Assembly (NCBI GenBank): GCA_023078555.1
Contig: CM041196.1
Coordinates: 7,513,985-7,577,984 of the forward strand
Direction: 5' to 3'
DNA length: 64,000 nt
DNA from: Ulva prolifera
Lineage: Eukaryota > Chlorophyta > Ulvophyceae > Ulvales > Ulvaceae
Below are positions 54,028 to 64,000 of the stretch, piece by piece. The notes under the pieces are model-generated. The model ran no database searches and was not told the DNA's origin. It saw only the letters and a list, made by a program, of their open reading frames with translations. Made by a program: the position numbers and the translations under genes. Each line of letters opens with the position of its first letter. The first letter of the stretch is position 1.

Positions 54028-57000
54028 ATGCCTGAGTTTGCAGCCACCCTCGTGGTACTAGTTGCGATATCTCGAGCACCACGTGTCAGCTTTAGAAGCT
54101 TTGACGGTGAGCATCTGCGAGTGGTACAGCAGGGCTGTACAGCTATGACTCGTATGAGCTATATGATTGTCTGCCTCCGGCACACAAGCCGCCTGTCGAT
54201 CGTAGGATCTGTCGTTCCCAGCCACGTCTGCTGTGCCGCACAGTATGTCGCTGCAACGGTGCCGTACGCCTTGTCCCGGCAAAGCTGCACCAGCACGGTC
54301 AGCTCAGCAATGCCAACCTCATCATTCAGGTCATTTGTTTGGGCAGCCAGTGCCAGACTTGCTCGGGCATCTGCGAGGAAGCGGATGTCAAGCTGCGCAG
54401 CCAGGTGAGACGTGCAACTCGGTATCTGTGATCGACATCCCGTCGTCGTACGTTCGCAGCCCACCGTACACGGCAGGAATATGAAGCTGACGTTAGTGTA
54501 TCTAAGCCTTGAAGCTGAGACTATGGCTGCAGGCGGCATGCCTACAAGTGCGCCGCTCGTCTCAACTGCTTTGCGCGGTCACAGCTCTTCGGACAGGTGG
54601 AACAGCGCGGAAATTGCAGAGCTCGACACAACACCACCTGCTCGACCAGTTGTTGATGATCTGGATTGGGAAACCCCGTTGCCAGATCCAGGGCATTTCA
54701 ATTTTTCCGATTTGGAGACCGTGGAGATTGCCGACTCTCAAGGGAGCGGCTGGGGACACTGGGGAGGTTCGTGTAATATGCCTGTGCCATACAAGCAGTC
54801 ATGATGATGCTTGCCATGTGTTGATGGTGGTCACTCTGTGGCCTTGGCCATAATGTCCCCAATGCTGGTTGCACATGTAAAGACGACGGGTCTTGCAGGT
54901 ACATCGTTTGCCACAAACAGCTCATGGTCCGAGCAGCAATGGCAGGTAATGCCGGGCGAGCTGGAGCCACAAGAGAATTACGATGGCTCCTTTGATGGCG
55001 CAGGCGGTGCAGGCCCCGATGCATTTGCCCTTGCACCACACGAAACCGCTGCAGCGGCTCAGCCTGCAGTAATCGAAGTTATCGAAAACGAACCTTCCCG
55101 ATATAGATTCCATAGTGCCTTGTATGCGGCTGCAATACGCGGGTCACCGGATGAAGTGTCACAAATACTCCGACAGATGGAGCGTGAAAAGTTGCAGCCT
55201 GGTCCAGCAGCGCAACACACACTTGTCTTTGCTCACATAAAAGCTGGAAACGCAATGGAAGGACTGCGTGCTGCACGGGAATCTGTTAAGGCTGGTATCA
55301 TACCTCTGGAAGAGACTTATGTGGCGCTCGTATTTGGACTAGTTGAAGAGGGCTTTGTTGAATCGGCTGAAGGGGTTGTGCTGTCTATGTACAACGCTGG
55401 GCGCGATACTCGTAACGGTACGTCCAACCCTACGCAAAGATTTGCTTCAGCCTCATGAATCACTCCACTTTGATGCCGTGTTGAACGAGGCGACCCGATT
55501 GCCTGAAGTTTCTGTTGATGTTACAGGCTGGCTGGCGCTCACCAAGGGGTTGTTCAGAAAGGGATTGGCTGATCTTGCATTTCAGCACCTGCAGAAAGGT
55601 CTGCAGGAAGGTTGGAACCCTGATGCAAGCCTGTATGAGCACGTTCTCCGGGCATTCTGTGCGACCGGCAACGTGGAGCAAGCTCAACGGGTGCTCGCAT
55701 CTATGCCTGACTTGGGTGTCCCGCCTCGGGCCCTCCATTTCAACATTATTGTGGAGGCCATTGCTCGCACTTCTGGCATGTTCCAGCCCTGCTGTCGCTC
55801 CGGTGGCCTGATTGCTGCATCTGTTCCTGAACGAATCTGTGGTGCTGCCAGCATCTAGAGATCCGCAATGATACCTGTGTGACGATCTTATGCCTGGCCG
55901 ATGCATGCAGGATTGGATGCTGTTACATCTTTCATTCAGCAAGGCTTTCCAAGGCCTTCGTCTTACCAGGAAGTGCTGGCCACAGAACAAGTACCCCAGG
56001 ATGTGGCGTCACCCAACACGGATACTTTCTGTGCCATCTTCCGAGGCCTGATGGACCCTGCATGCTCTGCTCCGGTTGAATCTGTGACCGAGTATGCCCA
56101 GGTCTCTAACCTGATGCAGGAGATGGATGTAATGCCTGGCCCACGCATTGTAGCCCTTGGGCTCAGACGATACTTGCAAGACGGTGAATTGGACCTGGTG
56201 TGATCTATGGCCATTATTGCTGTCTGCACAGCAAGGCTGTGTGAATGTGATCTGCCTGCTGACTTGGAGGTGACCCTCTAACAATGGCTCCCGAGAACGC
56301 CGCTGCAATCCTGTGCTGGCAGCTGTCCTGTTTTCATCTTCTTGATGTAGCTAAAAGGAATCATTTGTCCGGCATCATGTCCCATGAACAGCCAGATCTC
56401 ACATGTGAAACATGCATCACTTCGCTCGCATGCTCTTCATTTAACGTCCGTCTGCAAGCAGGTTAGATCGTGTTCTGTCTATCTAAAGCGCATCGCCAAT
56501 TTGATGGCATATGTCACTTTCGCAAAAATAATGTTGACAAGGAAGTGATATTAAATTCAGGCACTGGAACAAGTGGCGACTCTTAGGACTGCAGCTGGGG
56601 ACGAGTGGTCTGAACATGTGCCGGAGGGCGACATCGTGGCTCTGTTGGCTGGCTGTGGCCGAGCTGAGCGGCCCCTGGATCTGGCTGTGCTGCTGCGGGA
56701 GCTTGACCGGCGTGGCCGCCGCCTGGCAGGTATTGCACTGCCGATCACAGCAGACGCTGAAGGTCAGAGTGTGAGTGCTCTGACATCATGGCTGCTAGCC
56801 CGGATCGGGGACATGGCCGATGCCTCAGAGTCAACACTGGCAGGGGGTGCGCAGCCAGGACTAAAAAAAAACCGCATTGTGGCATCCTAGGTGACAGTCA
56901 TGTGCAGTGTGTTGTATTCTGTTCTTGAAATGTCTGTTGTATCATGTTCAACTGTGCCCGTAATATGGTCTGGAAGATACCAGGATATGGTGGGTCGGAT

Positions 57001-59655
57001 TGATCCAGCAACACCTGCATGCTAAATCATGGCGTCTTCCTACATTTATTTGCAGGTTTATCTTCCGTGCTTCCGGTTCTATGGAATTCTCGGCTTTGAC
57101 CCCTGCAACATTGCCAATCTATGATTGACTGGGTTATCATTGTCGCCAGCTGTTTCACGATCTTTTCGAGAAATTTTTGCACCTTATTCGTGGCTGTCGT
57201 GAAATTTATATAATGCAGGCTTGGCATCTCAGCTGCTTCGCCAGTCCGGCGTGGGAAATTATGATGGATCTCTGCGCGAGGTGGTCGTGCCCGGCAGGAC
57301 CAAGGCTGTGACAGAGACCATCTACATAGGAATTGCAAACTGCGTGGTGGACGAAACAGGACGACCTATGCCAATTCCCAAGATGAGGAAACCTCAAGTG
57401 GTAGCAGAGCTGCAAGTGTGCCACTGCCTCACTGCTCTCTCAGTCATCCATGACACGGCCTCGCAATGGCATGGCTGCACTCCAAACTTTGGCGAGAACT
57501 TGATGACAGTGCCCAACGCTGCAGGGTCGTGGTTCTGACACGTCTGGAAAAATACAAGAACTGAGGTCTCTCCTGAAGCTGCAACGTCGCATGCTTGAGC
57601 CTCGCATAGAAGCATGGTTCAAGCAGAATGAAGATGATGGTGGCTTAATGATGAGTCGTGTGCGGGCCTTGATTGCATCTGGCATCAGTATGGCCGAGGC
57701 AATGAAGCAGGTTCAACAGAGCATGAAGCAGCAAATAGTGCGTATCACGTGTCACCTTTAACCGTTTTGTTTGCCTCTGTTCCATTGCCATGAACAGCCA
57801 CCTTTTGAACCTGTCTCAATCTTGCTTCACTGTATTGCCCAAGGCGTGACTTTTGCTTACAAAAGAGTGTTCGTTGTCAAGCTGCAGCATCAAGGGCGAC
57901 AATGTGTCATATTTCATGATATATGAGACAGGATGACTCTCAATACGCTTAAACAGCTAAGCTCAAACCATGCAGAAACTGCCAGGAGCTGGAGTCTGAT
58001 CCCATACGACTGATGCTCATATATGGATTACCTGCTGCCATGCTTGGTTTGCACGCTGACGCTTGCATGTTACAGTAAGTTGGCGAAACGTGCGACGGTG
58101 TGCTATGTGTGGGACATGATGATTCTCTATACGCTAAACAGCTAAGCTCAAACCATGCAGAAACTGCCAGGAGCTGGAATCTGATCTTACACATCTGTTG
58201 CTTTGGCTGCAAATGGAATATCACCCGCTGTTGTTCCTGGTTGGTCTGAGTTCTGAACGCGCCTGCTGCCATATGCAGGTGTTGCCGCCACAGGAGGAAG
58301 CCGCAGTTGCAGACGAGCAGCTGAAGGCAAGTGATGACATTGCAACACCACGTGAAGATGCACGAGAATTAGAAGGCAAAGATGATTTTGGGATTGCATA
58401 TAATACGGAATACCAAGTCATTGAGTATGAAAACTGGAATCAAACCCGTATCGTCACCATCACATACGGAGAGATGGATCTTGATGACCGAGCTGCTGTG
58501 CGCAAGCTGCAGAATTACGAGTCGCCCACTAGAGCAGGAGGTAGTCTGGCAAGTCGCAGGCAGGATGCTTTGCGGGGTGTAGTCGATGACGCACAAGTTT
58601 CTCTTGAGCGTGGTGAGGGGTGGGATGATGAAGATGCTGCGGCAGAAGGAGGTCTGCTGGAACAGTTTGAGGGTGAGATGTTGGGTGATGGTGATGGGGA
58701 CGAAATCAGCCTCTCAGATGGCGTAGGGACCAACGAGCCGCAGCAGCAGGATCTGGGGGATTCAGCGGTTGGGCTGATGGAGGACGATGAGGATATGCCT
58801 ACTGGTCTGGATGGCATTGATGACGAGTCAGCTGATGTAGTTGCAGTGAAAGATGATGATCTGGAGGAGGTTTCCGGAGAGGCAGATGATGATATGCAGG
58901 AAAACAGTGCTGACCTCCTGGATGACGAGGTGCTTCCTGTTATCACTGTGCACAGAACTGGACCACACTTGCACTCTGTTGCTCACCATGATATCAATGG
59001 GTTGAGCATGAGAGACCGAGCAATGCAGTTTTGCTGTTGAGTACAGGGTATGCTGTGTCACGTGTGAATTTGCGCCATCTTCATGCTGCCATAACTACAG
59101 CAAGTGCATGCCATGCAGGACTTAAATGACCCTGCCGTAGAGCCCTTGGACTTGTCGGGACAGACCAACGAGTCAGCGGGCCTTGAGGTGGCTATTGAGT
59201 GCCTTCGCTGCTCACGTTTGATTGGGCTGGTAATCTCAAATGGAGATTTTGAGGCAGCGTTAAAATGTGCCCAGATGCTGGATGCACCAGAGGTGCGCAT
59301 GCATTGTGTTTGAGCAGACATTTCTGCACTGTCTGCCTGTGCAGCCTCTTAGAGCCATTACAGCAGCACCCAAGATGCTGCTGCATTGATTCTCCGTGAC
59401 ATCGTGCCAAGGACATTGCGCTGCCTCTAGGTTTCTAATACCTTTTACCTTGTGCAGATTGTGTTGTTGTTGCATGGCTGGGCACTGGATCAGGCAAGTG
59501 AGCTTCTTGTAGAAGCTGACCATGCGGACGAAACCGCAGTCAGGTCATTTACTCGGGAATTTGTTGCGAAAACCCGTTCAACTCTCAAGGCCATGGGGCA
59601 CGATGACAGAATAGGCGCATTACTGATGAATGAGGAGGATGTAGACTTCTTGTGA
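54028..59655 (+). CDS. Pentatricopeptide-repeat-like protein with acidic C-terminal region
   Basis: Multi-exon gene, partly resolved. Proposed first exons 54028-54106, 54533-54766 and 54899 onward are phase-consistent and give an N-terminus with SRAPRVSFRSF, compatible with an organelle targeting peptide. Helical-pair repeats of about 35 residues follow: YAAAIRGSPDEVSQILRQME, HTLVFAHIKAGNAMEGLRAA, YVALVFGLVEEGFVESAEGV and, after a gap near 55420-55450 that I cannot splice cleanly, LYEHVLRAFCATGNVEQAQR. These are PPR-type and usually bind organellar RNA. Later blocks at about 55900-56200, 56560-56890, 57215-57410, 57535-57740, 58275-58940, 59105-59295 and 59455-59655 are less repetitive. The 58275-58940 block is very rich in Asp/Glu. 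The frame ends with TGA at 59655. Role in plastid RNA processing or transcription is inferred from the family only. Confidence 0.6.
57927..58186. repeat. Direct repeat, two ~75-bp copies
   Basis: 57927-58001 and 58113-58186 share most bases, including an identical core aacagctaagctcaaacc and atgcagaaactgccaggagct. Offset 186 bp. It lies in an intron of the PPR-like gene. Confidence 0.85.
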
Positions 59656-60528
59656 CCATAGGCCACTCCTGTTGTCTGACGATTTTGGTTTTGATGTCTC
59701 CCTCACACCTGTTGTAATCTTATGTAAACGAAACATAATTGATACGTTTCTAGTGCTTGAAAGTTTCGGACTGTACTTGTTTGGGTTGACAGTCCATCAG
59801 CATCTTTCGATCCACTGGATGTAAGAGGTCTGATGTGATCCACTGTCTGATGTGCACAGGTGTCAGATTCTAGTTGTGGGCCGTTACATCTCATACAAAT
59901 ATCAACTCTTATTCTGGAACAACATTGAAAATGCTGCAATCCATTTGAGATACCGCACCCCACACCCTTTCAATGTGGTGGCAACCGGATTGAACATCAA
60001 TCGATTGCTTGTATGCAGTTCATGGTGCTTGCAAGCAGGAACGCCTGAACTTAACCCGAATTCGCCGTTTGCAGAAGCATGCATGTCTTTAGGTTGCGCC
60101 GCGATTCCGTGGATGTTCACTGGTCATTGAAGTGGACAGCTGACACGGACGTTCTGGCGGGCGACGTACGCGCCAGTAGCAACCGGGGACACAGCGCAAG
60201 CAACGACCACACTTGGCCACAATGCCATGCCTTTGAAGATGCCCTGCACTCTTGCAGCGGCATGCTGCATGAAGATGTGCACGGTGTTCATATAGTGATA
60301 TAGCGTTCGTATAGTGATATTCACTTGCACCTTCGCCACCGAGCGGAAGCTCATGGCCACTACTCCACCGTCGGCGGCCTTGCCACGTGAACTTGAAATG
60401 CTCCAGACAAGGACAACGCCCTGCTCACGCACAATCAAAGTGAATACCACATCCGGTTCGATCTGCATTCAGGAGGGAACTCTGTCGAGTTTATCAACAG
60501 CCGCACTTTCCCACGCGAGCACGACATC
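59656..60528. other. Spacer between PPR-like and L28 genes
   Basis: About 870 bp. It includes a short imperfect tandem duplication around 60286-60325 (gttcatatagtgatat / gttcgtatagtgatat). No gene recognised. It presumably holds the L28 promoter. Confidence 0.4.
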
Positions 60529-61320
60529 ATGCCTCTTCCAAGCTCCTTGTCTGTGCGGTGTACGTCCTTCATGGGCGTCAGGCCTATTGTTAAGCCCATC
60601 GCGATCAAGCCTACTGTAGTGGCATGCGTTCCCCGGCCCAGCACGGTGCATGTCGAGGCTAAGCGCGTCTGCGCAGTGACAGGGGCTAAGCGCAACAAAG
60701 CGAACAAAGTGTGCTTTTCAAACAAGAAAAGCCGTACTTTCCAGCAAGTTAATCTTCAGGTAAGATACACTCTCTGTCATGTTTGCCAAGGCTGTGCTGC
60801 GCTCACACGCGATGTTCACGTGTGCAACACTCTTCCGCGGCCAAACATGCACTCTCTGGTCTTACCTGCGACGTCTGTGTGTAATATAGAAGAAGCGTCT
60901 GTTCTGGGAGAAAGAGCAGCGTTGGGTGACAATCAAGCTCTCAGTTAGAGCCCTTCGGACTATCAAAAAAAAGGGTCTTGATACAGTCGCGGAGGAGCAT
61001 GGAGTAGATCTGTATGCTTTACCCTACAGAGATGTCTCAGAGGCTCGCTTGCAATGGAAAGATGCTAACCCTGCACGTCCCCCAATGGCCAAGAATCCAA
61101 GGTGCTGAGACATTTCGAGTCCCCAGATACTGCAGCAATGCTGGTCCATGGCAGCAGGCATCATTAAATGTCAGTCACTATCAGTGTGCCAGCCGTATGA
61201 CCTTTTACCGTTTGCAGGGCGATGAAAAACCCAGAGCGATTGGCTGCATCCAAGAAGACACCACTGGTAGCAGAGTATTGCTATGGCAAGATTGCGTATG
61301 TGCGGTCGGAGGCGCAGTGA
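60529..61320 (+). CDS. RPL28: Plastid ribosomal protein L28 (bL28c)
   Basis: Three phase-consistent exons: 60529-60759, 60890-61101 and 61218-61320, giving 181 aa (167 from the second ATG at 60571). The protein is a small 50S component. The core shows [29 protein letters not shown], then [33 protein letters not shown] and GVDLYAL, the usual bL28 order. The N-terminal ~45 residues are basic with no acidic residues before the core, fitting a plastid transit peptide. If intron 2 is not removed the protein would stop at 61108, seven bases after the donor. The donor (ccaag|gtgctg) and acceptor (tttgcag) with a kept frame favour splicing and add about 35 residues, a C-terminal extension not present in bacteria. 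Confidence 0.83.
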
Positions 61321-62101
61321 GACCATTTGTATCAGCATAGATATGCTTCAGGAGCCATGGGGCATCCTTGTTTGCATAGCGATCGTAGTGCAATTTGCCT
61401 TGCTGCTTGGGTAAGTGCCTACATGTGCGGCCGTGCAAACTCCTCAACAGCAAGCATATCGAATTTCAATGTTTGCGGTGGCAGGGCCCAGCCGCGTTGA
61501 TGAGACTCAAGGTTTTTTTGCAGTAACATGGCCAACTCGCTGAGTCTGTATGCCCAAGGCTTCCAGTCACCTCCCCATCACGCTCTGCCACCATGAGCTG
61601 TTGCTGCGTTTTCGGTCTGGACTCACGCATTATAGTGTGGGGTCTTGATAACCAACACACTGTACTGCCAGATGCAGCTGTGGTTGTGGCTTGGTCCGCA
61701 CATCGATCACCAGCGGGAGTTGATACGCCAGCTCAACGTGCATGCGTTATCTAGTATATACATGAAGATCGTTTTTACGCGCTGGAGCGTTCCGCCAGCT
61801 TTTTCGTGTCCTGGCCCCATGTCACGGCGCCATCGCGGTGTTATCATTGGTGGTGCCGAGCTGTGTAACAGCGCGTGAACCACTAGCGCATCATGTGCTT
61901 CCGAAGCAAGATACCGCTTTGAAAGCGAAGTTAGAATACAATTCGTGTTCTCTGCATCAGGCTTCACCGTCTCACGTGTTCATTAACGTCCGAGAGTTTG
62001 ATTCACGTTGCAGTAACCTACAAGAAACACGTCCAGTCGCCAGTCTGAAAGTTTTAGCCCTTCTATTGGCTATTGAGCGTGCATGACGTCCTTTGAAGCA
62101 C
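61321..62101. other. Spacer between L28 and the final gene
   Basis: About 780 bp with short ORFs only and nothing recognised. Confidence 0.4.
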
Positions 62102-64000
62102 ATGGGGAATTCTCCAGATGACGAGGCTCTCGCCCGAGAGCTGCATCGTGAGCTCAACGTCGGGCCCAGAAGGCGCCAACGTCGGCAGGCAGCTCCCCCG
62201 AACCGGTCCAACATCTCGCATAAACGTATACTGCTACTACCGTCGTGCTTGTGCTACTGTGCTTCTCATTTTCACGCTTCCAGCTCATCTGTTTGCGCTT
62301 CGCCAGGTGCTCGGTCAGCTGGCTCGACGAGCAGAGATTCCACAACAAATGATGATAGTGATGAGTTCTCTGACCGAGTGATCACTCGATCCGCTCCGAA
62401 GCCAGGCCAGCATGTGGGCAGCGAGCCGAAAGAAGACGGGCAGGTTGAAAGCATGCCCAAGAGCATTGACCCGTTACAACGCAGCCAGACTGCCCCCGAT
62501 CCCAATACAGCAGACATTAGCACTGGCTCAGGTGTGATGAATCGTTACACACACGCTACATTGTGCACAGTGCTCTGCTGCCTGTCTCCAATGCCGACAG
62601 CATCCTTCCAGCAGGTCCTGCACATGGTCTGAAGACCGCAGATCCAAACCTTCCTGTACCGAAGCCTTGTAAGCAGGGATCTATCTCTGTAGTCCCCAAA
62701 TGTCACAACCCGGCGTTGGCGAGGAAGCACGGGGTGCCTTTGGTCCATAAACAGGCGACTCCCCCTAAGAGTCCACGGCACAAGAAGCCAAAGACAAGTC
62801 CACCTGCAGCAGTGAAGCCGCCGAAAGATACTCACATGCCCCGACCGCCGTCTCTGCCGGTACCACATCAGTCAGCTTCTCGGCAACAACCTGTTCTGCC
62901 GGCATCTCAGAAGTCCTTCGCAGATTCAAAATTGAGTCTGAGCAGTAAATTCTCAGGCAACTCGAAGGGTCCAGGACAATTGAAGCATCCTTATAGGATC
63001 ACACAAGCCAGCTCGCCGACAACGAAGTATGCAGGCCAAGACAGCACGCGCGATGAAGGGAACAATGCTACGACAGCCATGCACAAAGAAAGACCGAACC
63101 ACAGCACAATGAATTCACTCGGGTCAGAAAAACACCCGCCGCCGGTTCCTGGTCGCGGCAAGATGATTCAGTCAGGCACAGTGCCGGGCAAGGGTTCTGC
63201 TAGCGATGGGGCTGCTGCTATTGTAGTTTGCCCGACAATGAAGCTAATGGCTGATCAGCTCAAGAAGACTGCCCCTCAAAAGTCACAAAGCAAGCTGAAT
63301 GTGAGATGTTCTGTGTGCATGTCGAGGCCTGTCATGAAAATGAGTCCATTAGTAAACTCGGCTGATCATTCACAGTTGCACACCTCTGCAGGGGCAGAAG
63401 CCTGTAGTTGATGCCAAGAGCAAGACCCTCACACATGACTACACGCCCAAACTTGTTTCAGAGCAGCGACAAATGACCTCGAAATGTGGATCAGAGCCGC
63501 GCGCAAAGCTGAGTCCGATGGAGCAACAGACGGCTGTGTCTCCGCAGGCCACAGATTCTACACATGATGTAGCAGCCATGGTACATAAATCAAGGGCGAC
63601 AGCAATCAAGGTTACAGACCGAGTGCAGAATGTAGTCACTGCGGTAAAGATTGCAGGTCAATCTGCTGTGGTAGCTCAACAGACAGCCCCTGGCAGTCCC
63701 GAAACAGCGATCCCTGCGCCAAGAATTCGCCTGCCTCCACCGAAGGATGCCGCCGCCACCAAAGGGGAAACAGCTGCACCTGCACAGGTGATCCATAAAC
63801 ATGTATTGACGGCACCTGCTGTACCACCTGCAGCAGCATCTCCTGCACGGACAGGAGGAATGTTTGCTCCTGTAGCTCCGAGCGCAACAGCATCTCGTTC
63901 AGATGAACGCATGCAAGCAGCACCCCCCCCACAGACAGAAAGTCCACATGCTGCCAGCATTGATCAGGGCAGGCTAGATATTGCAAGTGCAGGCAGCACA
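62102..64000 (+). CDS. Disordered basic, proline-rich protein (partial, runs off the window)
   Basis: Exons 62102-62205, 62284-62531, 62612-63300 and 63392 to beyond 64000, all in phase. The first intron (78 bp) is less certain because the unspliced frame is also open. The N-terminus reads MGNSPDDEALARELHRELN, an acidic/basic helix followed by an Arg-rich patch (RRRQRRQ). The rest is low-complexity, rich in Pro, Lys, Ser, Ala and Gln, with several basic clusters (KSPRHKKPK) that could act in nuclear import. No folded domain is visible in the portion present. A chromatin or nuclear protein is a reasonable guess from the N-terminal motif and composition, but the window does not show it. The 3' part lies outside. 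Confidence 0.6.

Noticed and set aside
55418..55450. 33-bp mini-intron in the PPR-like gene
   Set aside because: The phase does not fit and the result would hit a stop; the junction is left unresolved.
1..64000. CRISPR array, operons, prokaryotic promoters
   Set aside because: No regularly spaced repeats were found, and the genes are intron-containing eukaryotic units.

Overview
This window is nuclear DNA of a photosynthetic eukaryote, most likely an alga of the green lineage. Genes are split by many short GT-AG introns, commonly about 80-160 bp, often ending in TTGCAG or CTGCAG. The standard stop codons are used. Two bacterial-type plastid ribosomal proteins, S13 and L28, are encoded here with N-terminal extensions that look like plain transit peptides without a preceding signal peptide. 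From general knowledge, both genes usually remain in the plastid genome of red-lineage algae and are nuclear in green algae and plants, so a primary green plastid is the best inference. I cannot name the genus. Layout: 1-1008 holds the 3' end of a Gln/Pro-rich gene. 2169-3940 is a four-exon glycerophosphocholine acyltransferase. About 5.0-12.6 kb is a block of two different non-LTR retrotransposons lying head to tail: a decayed apurinic-endonuclease LINE, then a restriction-like-endonuclease LINE with a long open frame. 13501-16007 is a histidine-phosphatase (phosphoglycerate mutase-like) gene. 16381-28567 (minus) is a very large secreted bacterial-type alpha-2-macroglobulin with a C-terminal EGF-like module. 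29105-30278 (minus) is plastid S13. 30739 to about 38415 is a large leucine-rich-repeat protein gene. 40545-43069 is an inward-rectifier potassium channel that carries two tandem copies of the Kir cytoplasmic domain. 44363-48204 (minus) is a hybrid histidine kinase. About 49.5-53.2 kb is a nest of mobile-element remnants, including one cleanly bounded hAT-type element with intact TIRs and an 8-bp target-site duplication. About 54.0-59.7 kb is a PPR-like protein gene. 60529-61320 is plastid L28. 62102 to the window end is a disordered basic/proline-rich protein, cut by the edge. The genes are independently transcribed eukaryotic units, with no operons. Together they show plastid translation (S13, L28), plastid RNA handling (PPR-like, inferred), phospholipid metabolism (GPCAT), signalling (histidine kinase, Kir channel), and an extracellular protease-inhibitor-like protein. 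The two strongest unusual features are the Kir channel with a duplicated cytoplasmic domain and the hAT element with perfect 12-bp TIRs and 8-bp TSD. Exon models with every junction checked for phase are those for GPCAT, PGM-like, S13, Kir, histidine kinase, L28 and the last gene. For the alpha-2-macroglobulin, LRR and PPR genes only part of the exon structure is resolved.
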